NCBI GenBank assembly: GCA_013397865.1
Contig: VZTI01002336.1
Span: 1,690,319-1,754,318, forward strand
From: Struthidea cinerea
Taxonomy: Eukaryota; Chordata; Aves; Passeriformes; Corcoracidae
Direction: 5' to 3'
Length of the DNA: 64,000 nucleotides
This document shows, in pieces, positions 15,301 to 58,496 of the stretch. Below the pieces are notes generated by a model. It ran no database searches. It was not told the origin of the DNA and saw only the letters and a list, made by a program, of their open reading frames with translations. A program made the position numbers and the translations under genes. Position 1 is the stretch's first letter; each line of letters starts with the position of its first letter.

Positions 15301-18300
15301 TGCTAGATTGAGTATCTTGCCTTTCTCTCTGTTAATGATTATCAGAGATCACTGACCTAACATTCTGATGATTTAATAGAAAATGTTGGGAAAGACAAAG
15401 TGGTACAAATTATAAAAGACTCTCTGAAAACACAAAACGATATTTAAAAACTTGATACGTATTTTTGACAGATGTTCAGTGAATGCAGCACCTCAGCAGA
15501 TACCAGAAGCATCTAAAGAAGTAGAGAAATTTCTAAAGGGCATAGCTAGAAGTAAAAAAGAGCGAAAACCTGTTCGTCCCCATGTGATTGAGGTGAGAAA
15601 TTGTCATTTGTGATTAAGCCATCAAATACAGTTGGCTTGATTGTGTCAATACCATTGTGCCACCAGAAGTTTGAGCTCAGATATTGTGTCCGTACAAAGA
15701 TGTCTGAAGAAATCTGCCAGTCATCTCTGTGCTCAGCTGCTCTGTGTTTTGCCATGGACTGTCTTCACTGCAATACAGTGGACAATAGAAATGCTGTAGA
15801 TCAGCTGTTAAGCCTTACCCTGGGGTTACTGCTTTGGCGTGGGATGTCGAAAAAGATTTTCTTCCTTCCCCTGTTGCATAAAACTGTAACTTTTTTTTTA
15901 GCTGAGCTTTACTTGAAATGTTGGCCAAAAGCAAATAGGGCATGATGTGCAGTTCCTCAGTTGCATAGGAATTTGTTTTGTTATCATGGTGTTCAGGACA
16001 TTTGGCACAAAATATGCTTGGTTCAGTGGAGTTGACAAAGGATCTGCTCTGTCACTGTCTTAATTAAGACAGATCTCAATGCCGATCTGTCTTAATTTCT
16101 GATGAGACTGGAATAAGATCTCAGTTCTCTACCCATGAGTGAAATGATAGTGTGTAACTTTATGGGCCTCATATAATCTGGGTCTTGATGTCTCTCAGTG
16201 CCACATTACTCTTGGAAGGAAATTAATTTGGTATTTGTGTAGGAAATATAAAGAAGTAATGAGTACCTTGCTTATGTTTGTGAAGGCATGGTTTGATGAT
16301 TGCCTTAAACAAGTTCGAGTGGAAGGGGTTGCATTTGTAGTAGTCTTGGTCTAAATTGTTAAATCATCTTTTAATGTGAGGATTGGCTCTCTTGTAGAAA
16401 TCTTCAGAAGTGAAACCTGTGGGAAGTGAAATGGTTACTGGTTTGCAGATCACAAGGAAATTAGTTAATGTAAGTACGTTATTGGTGGGCGGTATTGGTA
16501 TTAGCTGTTACTGATGTAATGGTCCATCTTAAGCTGTTACAGAAGCACAGCACTGAAACATAATTCATGCCCTTCAGTTCCACAACTGACCATCAAAGCT
16601 AATCACTTCCAGTTAGTCTCTTCCTTCCCTTGCTCTCCTCTCTAAATGATTCTGAATGTGAATGACACCTGACAGAAGAGAATTAGTGAAAATGAGAGCT
16701 GCATTTGGCTACAGGAAAGAAAAGTGTACCATGAGCTCTCCTTTTAGAAGAGAGGGGCAGGGAGAGCTCAGCCCAGGTTTTGCCTGCTGACCAGTGCTGT
16801 AAATACACTGCTCTGCTTGGCCTAGCCAGCCAGAGTTGTGTGAGGGGCTGGGGATGGGGTTTCTGAATTTAAGAAAGGATGGGGAGCTCTGAAACGGCGT
16901 CACTGGAGGTGTGTAAGGGTCTGCTAGTGCTAAGTGAGCACACAAGCAGATGCACGTGTGGAAGAGGCAAAGGAACGATCTCTGCAGAGGCCCAGAGAGA
17001 TGAGGAGGACTGCAAGTTTGGAAGTGGGGTTGTAAGGAAAATGAGTCTATTGCAGGGGATGTTTGAGCAGGAATTTATACTACAGCTGCTGTCATAAATT
17101 GTCGCTGTGAGCGACACTGACGGCAAGGAATGTCACAACTAAGTCCAGAAGGGAAAGCGGTTTTGACCCTTTATTAATTAATTAATTTATCTTTTATAAC
17201 AGGGATTTGCAAAGAGTGTGTTGAATGGCATAAGACAATTGGGTGCTCGGCCATCTACCCCTTGAGGGGGTTGGTCAAGCTCTAAGACACTTACTCCAAA
17301 ATATTAGAAAGCTAGAACCATAACAATCTTGCATAACAAACCCAGGTGCAAGATAAGGAGTTAGTTTACAAGAACCCATAGCAGTGTTTTTCATAGCTTC
17401 TGTGAGAACTGCAAAGTTCTCACAGAACGCTGCAGAAAGCTGAAAGATTTCTCTACCAAAGCTTTTCAGCATCCACAATAAATACTTCACTTTTTCTGTG
17501 GGTTACAGTTTCTGACTCTGTTTTCAATGTCTAGAATTTAGTGGATGGATTGGGATACGATGTGGTGACCATGTACATGTGTGACACAACTGGAGAGTTA
17601 TGAACACGTGTTTCAATCAGAGTAAATCCATGGCCAAATCCAAGCTCGTTGGTAGTGATTCAAACTACATAGCACTGAGAAGTGGGGCTGCAAGGATGGG
17701 TAGTTGATGTAGAGTGTCCCTCTCCTGTAGTTTTCCAAGGCAGTTCTTTGTACTGAACTGTTGATACAGGCACAAGCAAAATGTCACTGGTTGCAGGGTA
17801 GGATAAGTGGCAGCTTTAGCATTTGTGTGTCTGTATGTTTGGCAGAATTTCCTAGTTCTCAGAAGAGAGAGTTCTCGGATAAATTGTCTCCTCTGCTAAC
17901 TGTGACAATAATGTGTTCTTCTCCTAGGATCCTACTTTCAAGCCATGCCAAATGAAGACCCATTTTGTACTTCCCTTCCCAGTGAACTATATTGGGGAAT
18001 GCATTCGAACAGTTCCCTACACAGCTGCAGACTATGCCAGGTGGGAAGCAGAACATCAGGGAGCTTTTCTGTGCACTGCACAGCACAAAATAAAAATGGA
18101 AAGGGTTGAGCTGACTGCAGAAAATGGAGTGTTGGTAGAAAATGATTCGCAGTGCATTCGTCACAAAATCTTTACGAAGCAGCTGTTGTATGGCTGGGCC
18201 CAGAGAAGCCCTGTAAAGGCTGAGATTAAGTAATAAGGGGCTGCTATCCCCTACCTTGGAATAAATAGCCCTGCCTACTTGGATGTGTCCTGAGTTGACA

Positions 18301-21300
18301 GTCCTACTCTATGTAACAAAGCTTAGTGCTGCTCTTACATGATGTGACATTATTCAGGTATTACTAAATACTGAGTATTGCTGTCATTACTGTTGTAGAT
18401 TACAAGAAGCAATGCATTGCAAATGGAGATCTGGGTGAGCTTTAGAGGTAGTTGAGACCATTACTGTGACCATTACTGTTGTCCAGTTCACTTTACATCT
18501 TCTCTGCTTCTATTTCTTTCCTTCCAGCCTTCGAATTCTTGCACGGTTGATGACAGCTAAGTTCCTACATACAGAAATCAGAGAGAAAGGAGGGGCTTAC
18601 GGTGGAGGTGCTAAACTTAGTCACAGTGGCATATTCACATTCTATTCTTACAGGTAACAGTGGGTTTGTTCTTACCTCTTGATGGGTGAGGGGACCACTG
18701 ACTGCATTTGGATGTGTCTTATTCTTAACTTCATTGTAGCAGTCTTTCAAGAAGAAGTGAAATAAAAGGAATGAAATTAAATGATTCAGTGCTGATGAAG
18801 TTAGATTGCCTAATAAACCCATCCTTGCTTTCTCTTGTTTGTGTCCTTGGGAAAGCTTAGTTTATCTCTGCTGGTAGCAACCACTGCTGTACCTCTGCAC
18901 TTTGGTGTTTACTATCTCAGTATCAGATTTATGTAAAACTGGCTTTCACTTGTTTATTTCTGGGTTCAGGAGGCCCTAAGAAAGGAAATTCAAGACTACT
19001 CTAAATTTGAAACCATGAAGTAGAATGGTGATGTTCCCTAAGGTTCTGAGTTTGAAAGTATGCAGCTTCCTTCAGCGACTGGCTGAAATCATCAGAGATT
19101 CAGCAGAAAGCATTGCTGGTGATGAGCTAGAACTGCTTGATCCTTCTATTCCTCTTTTTTGCCAGTCCAGAACAGTTACCTCGTATTTGGCTTACCAAGG
19201 CACTTTCAGATGAAATTTGAACTGGAGGTATTGTAGTTGTAATCCTCACTAGAAATGTCGTGTGGATGGGAGTCCTGGCTTCAGTCGTTTTCCTAGCCCA
19301 AAGGCAGCCTGGCACAGTGCTTGGTCAGGATTCCTCACTGAGGTTTGAGCAGCCTGGCCTTTCTGTGAAGCTTCAACATGGTAGGACTTGTCCTGGCAGT
19401 CGTCCTTAACTTGCCAGTAGTAGTTAACCTGTGGCACCTGTTTTACAGAGAGTAAAAACAGGTGTGGCAAGAAAAGCAACTGAGAGAAGATAGGGTATAT
19501 CATAAACGTTCCTGGTGTGGGCAGTAGTGGTAGTGCTGCTTTCTGAGCCCGCTGTGAACAGTGGTGGCTTACCTGACCTGCTTTTATTACACCACTTCTC
19601 TCTACGCCATCTTGGAACTACTTTTAGGCAGCTGAACTTCTGCACCTGTGTATCTAAAATTCCAGATCTGCTTGGTTTGTAACACTGTTTTCTTCTGGAA
19701 AAGAAACACAAAACCAAACCCCAAAACCACTTTTTGTACAAAAAAAGGGAAGTTTATAATTTGTTTTTCCCCATGTGTGTTTGTGTGATGCATAGTAAAT
19801 TATAAATTAAGTGAGAACAAAGGAATTTTAGCTTTTCATTTTGTAAGACTGAAGTAATTAATTTTTATGTTTTGTTTTTCTTCTAAGAGACCCAAATTCG
19901 TTAGCCACTTTGAAAACATTTGAAAAAGCAGTTGAATGGGCCAAATCTGGAGAATTCACACAGCAAGATATTGATGAAGCTAAACTAGCAGTGTTTGCTG
20001 CTGTGGATGCACCAATAGCTCCTTCAGATAAAGGTACATTCTCATCATCCTCCCAGGGCTGTCAATGTTTATTTACTTTCTAGTTTACGTTTAAAGGGAA
20101 GAAAATAGTTCGCTAAACTGTGTCAGATGATAAAATTTGTGTTTGGCAGATGAGACATGATGGCAGTTTCAATGAATCAGTTGGTTCTTGTTGCTCCCTT
20201 TTAGAAACACCTCATGCACTCAGGCTCTGCTGAAGTTTTGTGCTCATACTGCTCCTCTGCATCAGATGGAGGTAGACTGAGGAATTACTTTAGGTTTGGA
20301 AAGCATTAAATGCAGACAAATGAAAAGAAATACTGGTCCTCTGATTCAAAAAGAGCTGAGGGTTTATTTTCCTGACTCAAGCAGGCATATTGACTGTGAA
20401 TGTCACTCGCCTTTTGTGCATAAGGTCTCTGAAGAAGTTCAAAGCACAGAAGGCTGTCTGCTGGGATGGAGCGTATTATCTTCTTTGCAGATCTGCACAT
20501 TCATGATGCCTTGGTAGTATCTTCTCATCTTTTCAGTTTACTGACATGTAGCTTTGCTTTCCTCACTTGTCTCTCTCCCTCGTTCTCAGCTGAATTTCAA
20601 TCCAAAACTTGCCCTGATAAATATGTTTCCTTCCTATGCACAAAGGAATTACAAGGTTAAGATCAGCATTATTTTAAAATGTGCTTGTATTAACACTAAC
20701 TTTTTAAACAAGAACACTTCCAATTAAGCTGACTTTTACGTGACAGAATCTGTTTTGGTCTGGGCAATTCAAAAGCAATCGGTGTGAGGTGCACATGAGT
20801 GCAGTGCCTGCATGCTGGGTGTTGGTGTCAGTGAGGGATGACAAATATTCTTTGGCAATTGAACACAGATCTTAACCAGAGCACTGAATAGCAGAGCTCT
20901 GTTCCAGAGGCCTGGGAACTGGTGCAAGGAACACCTGTCCCTTCATGCTTTTGAGTCACTGGGCCCTCCATATGGATGTGAAAACCTTACCTGGCTGGGA
21001 AGGCAGCCCTGCCTTGGACAGGAGGTTGGACTAGTTGACCCAAGTCCTCCCAGCCACCTTTATTTCCCTGACAAACAGCTTTTCTGTTATTATTTTGGAG
21101 TTCTCTGGTTGTTCAAGGAGCCATAATATTAATTTTAGTATTAAAATGCTGTAGGCAAGTATTTCAACAAAAGCATTAAAGCATTTGAATGCAGATTTCT
21201 GTCTGTAGTACAAAACGGTGATCAAACCTTCACATTGCACATATATCACAATTGGAAATAAAAAAAAAGGTTCTAAAAATAGAAGGTTCATGAAATACAG

Positions 21301-22299
21301 TTTGTTTAAAAAGTTGTTAGAAAGAACCCACACTCTCCAGAATGAATTATGTCTAAGTTTCCTGGACCACCCTTAGGTTCAGATTTTTGACAAACTAAAT
21401 AATTTGCCAGAATAATTCATTTTTTTCCTAAATAAGAAAAGGTTACTACCTCACTCTGGTTTTAACTTACAATGCTTGATTCAGTTGGATATTCTCTCAG
21501 AACAATGGTTTGATGGTAGTCTGTCTCTATTCCTTTCCAGCACATGTTCCTATCGTAGTTTGCTCTTATTCCTGCACATCACTGGGACAGATTCCAGTGC
21601 ACCTGTGCAGTGCGTGGTTTTGTTTTCTTTTTCCTAGGAATGGGTCATTTCTTATATGGGATTTCAGATGAAATGAAGCAGTTGCACAGAGAACAACTTT
21701 TTGCTGTCAACAGTGATAACCTGGTTGATGTATCAAACAAGTAAGCCTGTGCTCAGTTGTCATATTTAAGTCACTGGATTTCTTCCCTTGGCCTTTCTTA
21801 CTACTTTCAGTATTTTCTTCTGCAACCTAGAAAAGGGTATGTTAATTATATCCTGCTTATTGCATGTTTAGCAGATGTAACTCCCTTTTATACTCTGAAT
21901 TTGTGGGAGTTGGGGTTTGATTCACTTTTGAAAGGTCCAGAAACTGTCTGGAGCATGAGTACACTCACTGTATGAGCTGGTTCTACTCCACTTGTAGCAT
22001 TCTGAATTCCACTGTAAATGTAAGAATTCCAGTATGGCCAAGTACAGGGTTAAGGAGAGACTGTTGTGGTGACTGGGCAAAACACAAGCTGGATGTAGCA
22101 AAGGATGCTCTTCCTGAGATGGGAGTATTTTTAACCTGTATAGCAGAGCTGTGGTTAACTGAATGTAGCAGCTTCTCACTTGTTTATGGTTTTGTTTTTT
22201 TCAAGGTACCTTGCAGTTGGGAAGAGCACTCGTGGTCAAGCTGTACTTGGCCCAGAAAATGCAGATATCACCAAAGATCCCTCATGGGTCAAACGATGA
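259..22299 (+). CDS. PITRM1: Presequence protease, mitochondrial (3' 20 coding exons; 5' part outside window)
   Basis: Zinc metallopeptidase of family M16C that degrades cleaved mitochondrial presequences and other short peptides, including amyloid-beta, in the matrix. Twenty exons with GT-AG borders and continuous phase join into 772 codons plus a TGA stop, corresponding to human residues about 266-1037. The HXXEH zinc-binding motif lies in exons before the window, so catalysis cannot be checked. The segment covers the end of the N-terminal half, the M16C-associated linker region, and the C-terminal half. In the latter, REKGGAYG places Arg and Tyr at the human 900 and 906 positions that contact substrate. 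There is no frameshift or internal stop. Exon coordinates: 259-385, 1084-1172, 1693-1821, 3682-3795, 4191-4287, 7180-7314, 9268-9406, 10818-10934, 12016-12148, 12845-12965, 13742-13818, 14117-14282, 14406-14506, 15472-15592, 16398-16469, 17928-18040, 18528-18653, 19888-20033, 21638-21740, 22206-22299. The gene converges on PFKP, as in human chromosome 10p15. Confidence 0.96.
1084..1172 (+). CDS. PITRM1: PITRM1 window exon 2
   Basis: 89 nt between acceptor TTTATAG and donor GTAAGT. It encodes the segment with [22 protein letters not shown], close to human PITRM1, and ends two bases into an Asp codon. Confidence 0.95.
1693..1821 (+). CDS. PITRM1: PITRM1 window exon 3
   Basis: 129 nt encoding [19 protein letters not shown]... 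to GTDFSPDVG. The match to human PITRM1 is near complete. The acceptor is TTCTTCAG and the donor GTAAGT. Confidence 0.95.
1822..3681 (+). other. PITRM1: PITRM1 intron (1.86 kb)
   Basis: Intron between window exons 3 and 4. No repeat or structured element was recognised. Short open stretches around 2270-2570 have no recognisable protein similarity. Confidence 0.7.
3682..3795 (+). CDS. PITRM1: PITRM1 window exon 4
   Basis: 114 nt encoding [19 protein letters not shown] and onward to the DRTVDEVIA helix. The donor GTGAGT starts at 3796. Phase is consistent with both neighbours. Confidence 0.95.
4191..4287 (+). CDS. PITRM1: PITRM1 window exon 5
   Basis: 97 nt encoding [18 protein letters not shown] and the [13 protein letters not shown] helix. 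It ends in phase 0 before GTAAGT. Confidence 0.95.
5461..5985 (-). mobile_element. CR1 LINE 3' fragment (antisense to PITRM1)
   Basis: Begins with the reverse complement of a CR1 3' end (CACAGAATCATTG, then GGTTTGGGTTGGAAGGGACC). It continues through typical CR1 3' sequence such as CAGGCTGAACAACACCAA near 5827. The element therefore reads on the minus strand and is 5'-truncated. The right boundary is approximate. Confidence 0.85.
6060..6260. repeat. Possible repeat-derived stretch, unassigned
   Basis: Sequence around 6070-6165 (TTTGACCCGTCTGGTCC, AGTGAGTGGCTGTGTG) and 6190-6240 (TTCAAGAACTGCTTGGACAA) resembles interspersed-repeat tails common in bird genomes. The second part is like the 3' end of a plus-strand CR1. 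The family and limits cannot be fixed by eye. Confidence 0.35.
7180..7314 (+). CDS. PITRM1: PITRM1 window exon 6
   Basis: 135 nt, 45 codons in phase 0-0, encoding [20 protein letters not shown] and the [16 protein letters not shown] stretch ending at YFK. The donor is GTAGGC. Confidence 0.95.
7315..9267 (+). other. PITRM1: PITRM1 intron (1.95 kb)
   Basis: Contains a G/T-rich low-complexity tract at 7926-8022. No other element was recognised. Confidence 0.7.
7926..8022 (+). repeat. G/T-rich low-complexity tract
   Basis: Runs of TTTTGTTTG, GGGTTTT and poly-T, likely a degenerated retroposon poly-A tail read on the opposite strand. Confidence 0.7.
9268..9406 (+). CDS. PITRM1: PITRM1 window exon 7
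   Basis: 139 nt encoding [20 protein letters not shown] and a charged Lys/Glu-rich helix ending [11 protein letters not shown]. It leaves one base into a Gly codon. Confidence 0.95.
9407..10817 (+). other. PITRM1: PITRM1 intron (1.4 kb)
   Basis: Carries the CR1 fragment at about 9721-10030. The rest is unremarkable. Confidence 0.7.
9721..10030 (-). mobile_element. CR1 LINE 3' fragment (antisense)
   Basis: AGAACCCCAGAATGGGTCAG, then GTGGGAAGGGACC..., CCAACCTCCCTGCTCAGG and GACTCCACAGTCTCTCTGG are the reverse complement of a CR1 3' region. Diverged; ends approximate. Confidence 0.8.
10818..10934 (+). CDS. PITRM1: PITRM1 window exon 8
   Basis: 117 nt encoding [20 protein letters not shown] and [18 protein letters not shown]. 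It matches the human [20 protein letters not shown] segment. Donor GTTTGT. Confidence 0.95.
10935..12015 (+). other. PITRM1: PITRM1 intron (1.1 kb)
   Basis: The first 300 bases are GC-rich and carry open frames on both strands without recognisable similarity. Otherwise nothing was recognised. Confidence 0.65.
12016..12148 (+). CDS. PITRM1: PITRM1 window exon 9
   Basis: 133 nt encoding [20 protein letters not shown] and [20 protein letters not shown], a highly conserved strand-helix unit. The final Lys codon is split by the donor GTGAGA. Confidence 0.96.
12149..12844 (+). other. PITRM1: PITRM1 intron (0.7 kb)
   Basis: No repeat or element recognised. Confidence 0.65.
12845..12965 (+). CDS. 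PITRM1: PITRM1 window exon 10
   Basis: 121 nt encoding [20 protein letters not shown], then [20 protein letters not shown]. It ends in phase 0 before GTAAAT. Confidence 0.96.
12966..13741 (+). other. PITRM1: PITRM1 intron (0.8 kb)
   Basis: No repeat or element recognised. Confidence 0.65.
13742..13818 (+). CDS. PITRM1: PITRM1 window exon 11
   Basis: 77 nt encoding [20 protein letters not shown] and SEIFN. Nearly identical to human. Donor GTACAG. Confidence 0.95.
14117..14282 (+). CDS. PITRM1: PITRM1 window exon 12
   Basis: 166 nt encoding [20 protein letters not shown], then the [16 protein letters not shown] segment, ending MFSGMDQ. Acceptor TTTTTCAG and donor GTGAGA. Confidence 0.96.
14406..14506 (+). 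CDS. PITRM1: PITRM1 window exon 13
   Basis: 101 nt encoding [20 protein letters not shown] and [13 protein letters not shown], basic and helical. The last Arg codon is split. Confidence 0.95.
14507..15471 (+). other. PITRM1: PITRM1 intron (1.0 kb)
   Basis: Contains a 16-base poly-T at 15276-15291. No other element recognised. Confidence 0.65.
15472..15592 (+). CDS. PITRM1: PITRM1 window exon 14
   Basis: 121 nt encoding [20 protein letters not shown], the [15 protein letters not shown] basic stretch and VIE. Aligns with human RCSVNATPQQ...KKERRPVRPH. Confidence 0.95.
16062..16097 (+). repeat. Perfect inverted repeat (14-bp stem, 8-base loop)
   Basis: AATTAAGACAGATC (16062-16075), spacer TCAATGCC, then GATCTGTCTTAATT (16084-16097), an exact reverse complement. 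It lies in the PITRM1 intron between window exons 14 and 15. Confidence 0.9.
16398..16469 (+). CDS. PITRM1: PITRM1 window exon 15 (linker)
   Basis: 72 nt, 24 codons in phase 0-0. [15 protein letters not shown] then LQITRKLVN corresponds to the poorly conserved linker of human PITRM1 before the second half. This is the most diverged exon, but its borders (CTTGTAG, GTAAGT) and phase fit. Confidence 0.88.
17094..17483 (-). mobile_element. Solo LTR of an endogenous retrovirus, with 6-bp target duplication
   Basis: A 378-bp unit (17100-17477) is bounded by TGTCGC...TCCACA on the plus strand and flanked by identical ATAAAT copies (17094-17099 and 17478-17483). On the minus strand it starts TGTGGATGC and ends GCGACA. 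It carries a TATA-like TTATAAAAGATA near 17190-17201 and an AATAAA signal at 17170-17175, so it reads antisense to PITRM1. No internal retroviral genes are present. A 6-bp duplication fits class II (ERVK-like) elements, which is inference. Confidence 0.85.
17398..17427 (-). repeat. Perfect hairpin inside the solo LTR
   Basis: TTCTGTGAGAACT, loop GCAA, AGTTCTCACAGAA: a 13-bp perfect stem with a four-base loop, in the U3 part of the LTR. Confidence 0.88.
17928..18040 (+). CDS. PITRM1: PITRM1 window exon 16
   Basis: 113 nt encoding [20 protein letters not shown], then [17 protein letters not shown]. This is the start of the C-terminal peptidase-like half. Donor GTGGGA is weaker than usual, but the split Ser codon joins the next exon in frame. 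Confidence 0.95.
18041..18527 (+). other. PITRM1: PITRM1 intron (0.5 kb)
   Basis: The frame of window exon 16 stays open until about 18233, but that part has no PITRM1 similarity and is intronic read-through. Confidence 0.7.
18528..18653 (+). CDS. PITRM1: PITRM1 window exon 17 (Arg/Tyr substrate-contact motif)
   Basis: 126 nt encoding [20 protein letters not shown], then [16 protein letters not shown]. By counting, the Arg and Tyr of REKGGAY fall at the human 900 and 906 positions, known to contact substrate across the closed chamber. Both are conserved. Confidence 0.97.
18654..19887 (+). other. PITRM1: PITRM1 intron (1.2 kb)
   Basis: No repeat or element recognised. Confidence 0.65.
19888..20033 (+). 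CDS. PITRM1: PITRM1 window exon 18
   Basis: 146 nt encoding [20 protein letters not shown], then [20 protein letters not shown] and PIAPSDK. Aligns end to end with human. Donor GTACAT. Confidence 0.96.
20034..21637 (+). other. PITRM1: PITRM1 intron (1.6 kb)
   Basis: Contains a short CR1-like fragment near 20990-21060. Nothing else recognised. Confidence 0.65.
20990..21060 (+). mobile_element. Short CR1-like 3' fragment (sense)
   Basis: GACAGGAGGTTGGACTAG followed by TTGACCCAAGTCCTCCCAGCC resembles the CR1 3' region in plus orientation. Diverged; limits uncertain. Confidence 0.55.
21638..21740 (+). CDS. PITRM1: PITRM1 window exon 19
   Basis: 103 nt encoding [20 protein letters not shown] and [13 protein letters not shown]. 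The final Lys codon is split by GTAAGC. Confidence 0.96.
21741..22205 (+). other. PITRM1: PITRM1 last intron (0.47 kb)
   Basis: No element recognised. Confidence 0.65.
22206..22299 (+). CDS. PITRM1: PITRM1 terminal coding exon
   Basis: 94 nt encoding [20 protein letters not shown], then [10 protein letters not shown] and TGA. Human ends ...PSWIIQ, so the last residues differ but the length matches. Confidence 0.95.
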
Positions 22300-22830
22300 C
22301 TTTGCAGCTGAACAGCCACAGAAAACAAGCCAATCTGTGACTACAGCATTAGGGGTTTTATAGTAACTTTTAGCAGTGCTATAGTCTAGCTGAAATATTC
22401 ATTACTGTTTTTTAACAGTGTTCACTAAACCAGTTAGAAGTTCCCCTTCTCGAAATAACGATGTGAAAAATTTTCTAACCATACAGTATTTGAGAGCAAG
22501 AATTAGATGCTCTGCATGGCAAAGACAGACCTTACTCTTTTACTGAGGCCTCATTCTTCCAATCACAACATGAATACTATATAAATGAAATATTTTTGTA
22601 TATGTAAAACTCTTAGTTTTAAATGGTGTTTTGTTTGAAATCGTGTCTGTTGTTGGATATATAAAGAACTGCCTCTCATACTGACAGATTTCATTCTGTG
22701 GTGTGGTAATTCCAGCTGCCTTTGCATAAGCCACCTCCAGCCTGAGCAGTCTGTGACACTACATTCCACCAAGCTGAGAGTGCAGTGCAGTGGGTGAATC
22801 CCTATTCTATATAAAGTTCAGTTTAGATTG
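22300..22830 (+). other. PITRM1: PITRM1 3' UTR (end uncertain)
   Basis: Non-coding sequence after the PITRM1 stop. No AATAAA or ATTAAA is seen before the PFKP 3' UTR. Three TATAAA variants at 22580-22585, 22660-22665 and 22810-22815 are the only candidate poly(A) signals I find, so the mRNA end is not fixed. Confidence 0.5.
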
Positions 22831-23299
22831 ACAGTTTGGGCAACATCCAGTCAGACTTCGGTATGCCATGACTTAGTATTTACCTTGTTGTCACAGTCCA
22901 GTTAACATAAACTGGCATGAGAAAACATTTTTGGCTGTTTTTCAGCATCATTACCCTTTTTCATCAGTATGGGAGGGGGGTGTTAATAATCTGAAAGAAG
23001 CTGTGAGAAAAAGGAAACATGAAGCAAGGGCTAGGTTACACCCTTCTGAATCTCAAATTGCTAAAGCTGCTCCTCCCCATTCCCAAATCCAAGAACTAGT
23101 TTTATCATTCCTGTAGAAGGAGAAAGGATTCCAACTCCTAGCCTAATCCTGAAGCAGCAATGAAAAACACTTGCCCTGGTGTGACTGACTACTTCCTGCA
23201 GGGTTAGGGAAGGAAAAAGTGTGTTTCTTTTTTCTTCACTGGTTTGTATAATCCTTCAAGTGCTATTCCCCCAGTTCAAAAGCAAGTGAACACACATGT
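22831..23299. other. Intergenic gap between convergent 3' ends
   Basis: Short spacer between the two 3' UTRs. No gene or repeat recognised. It may be partly transcribed as an extended 3' UTR of either gene. Confidence 0.5.
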
Positions 23300-23316
23300 G
23301 GTGTTTGCAACAGTAT

Positions 23317-23322
23317 TTTATT
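23317..23322 (-). terminator. PFKP: PFKP distal poly(A) signal
   Basis: AATAAA on the minus strand, about 365 nt after the stop codon. Likely the main 3' end signal. Confidence 0.6.
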
Positions 23323-23511
23323 TCACTTCGGAAAGATTAAGCACATCCTGTAACTCAACACAAAAACTAGCCATCTACACTTATTTTTGGGGTGTAAGTA
23401 CTCTGAAACAAAGTGCAGTAGATGAGTAACTTACGGAGTGCATAGAACAGTGTTGCACTTGCTTGTTAAAGGGCAGTATCAGTAACTGGTGTTTTCCATT
23501 AGATGCAAGGG

Positions 23512-23517
23512 TTTATT
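23512..23517 (-). terminator. PFKP: PFKP proximal poly(A) signal
   Basis: AATAAA on the minus strand, about 170 nt after the stop codon. Confidence 0.55.
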
Positions 23518-23683
23518 TCAAACATAACACACAAACAGGACAAAATCTGTGTGACAGCTGAACTTCTTGTTTCACATAAAGTGCTGGAACAATAATTTAA
23601 ATGTTACAAAACAAAGCTGTAACGATTCTAAAGCATTGTTACTCACAATGTGCATCTATGACAACAATCTAAATGTGGTGTGT

Positions 23684-58496
<34,813 letters not shown>

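Larger units (their letters stand above)
16470..17927 (+). other. PITRM1: PITRM1 intron (1.46 kb) with solo LTR
   Basis: Holds the solo LTR 17100-17477. The rest, including the 16700-17090 stretch with open frames on both strands, has no recognisable similarity. Confidence 0.7.
23300..23683 (-). other. PFKP: PFKP 3' UTR
   Basis: Follows the TAA stop on the minus strand. Two canonical AATAAA signals lie in it, at 23512-23517 (proximal) and 23317-23322 (distal). The distal one implies cleavage near 23295-23302. Confidence 0.7.

Noticed and set aside
17275..17490. 71-codon minus-strand open frame
   Set aside because: It lies within the solo LTR and has no coding similarity.
17100..17507. Alternative right end of the LTR at GGTTACA (17507)
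   Set aside because: That end gives no matching target duplication. Ending at 17477 gives perfect ATAAAT flanks.
17952..18233. 93-codon plus-strand open frame
   Set aside because: Only 17928-18040 matches PITRM1. The rest is intron after the GTGGGA donor.
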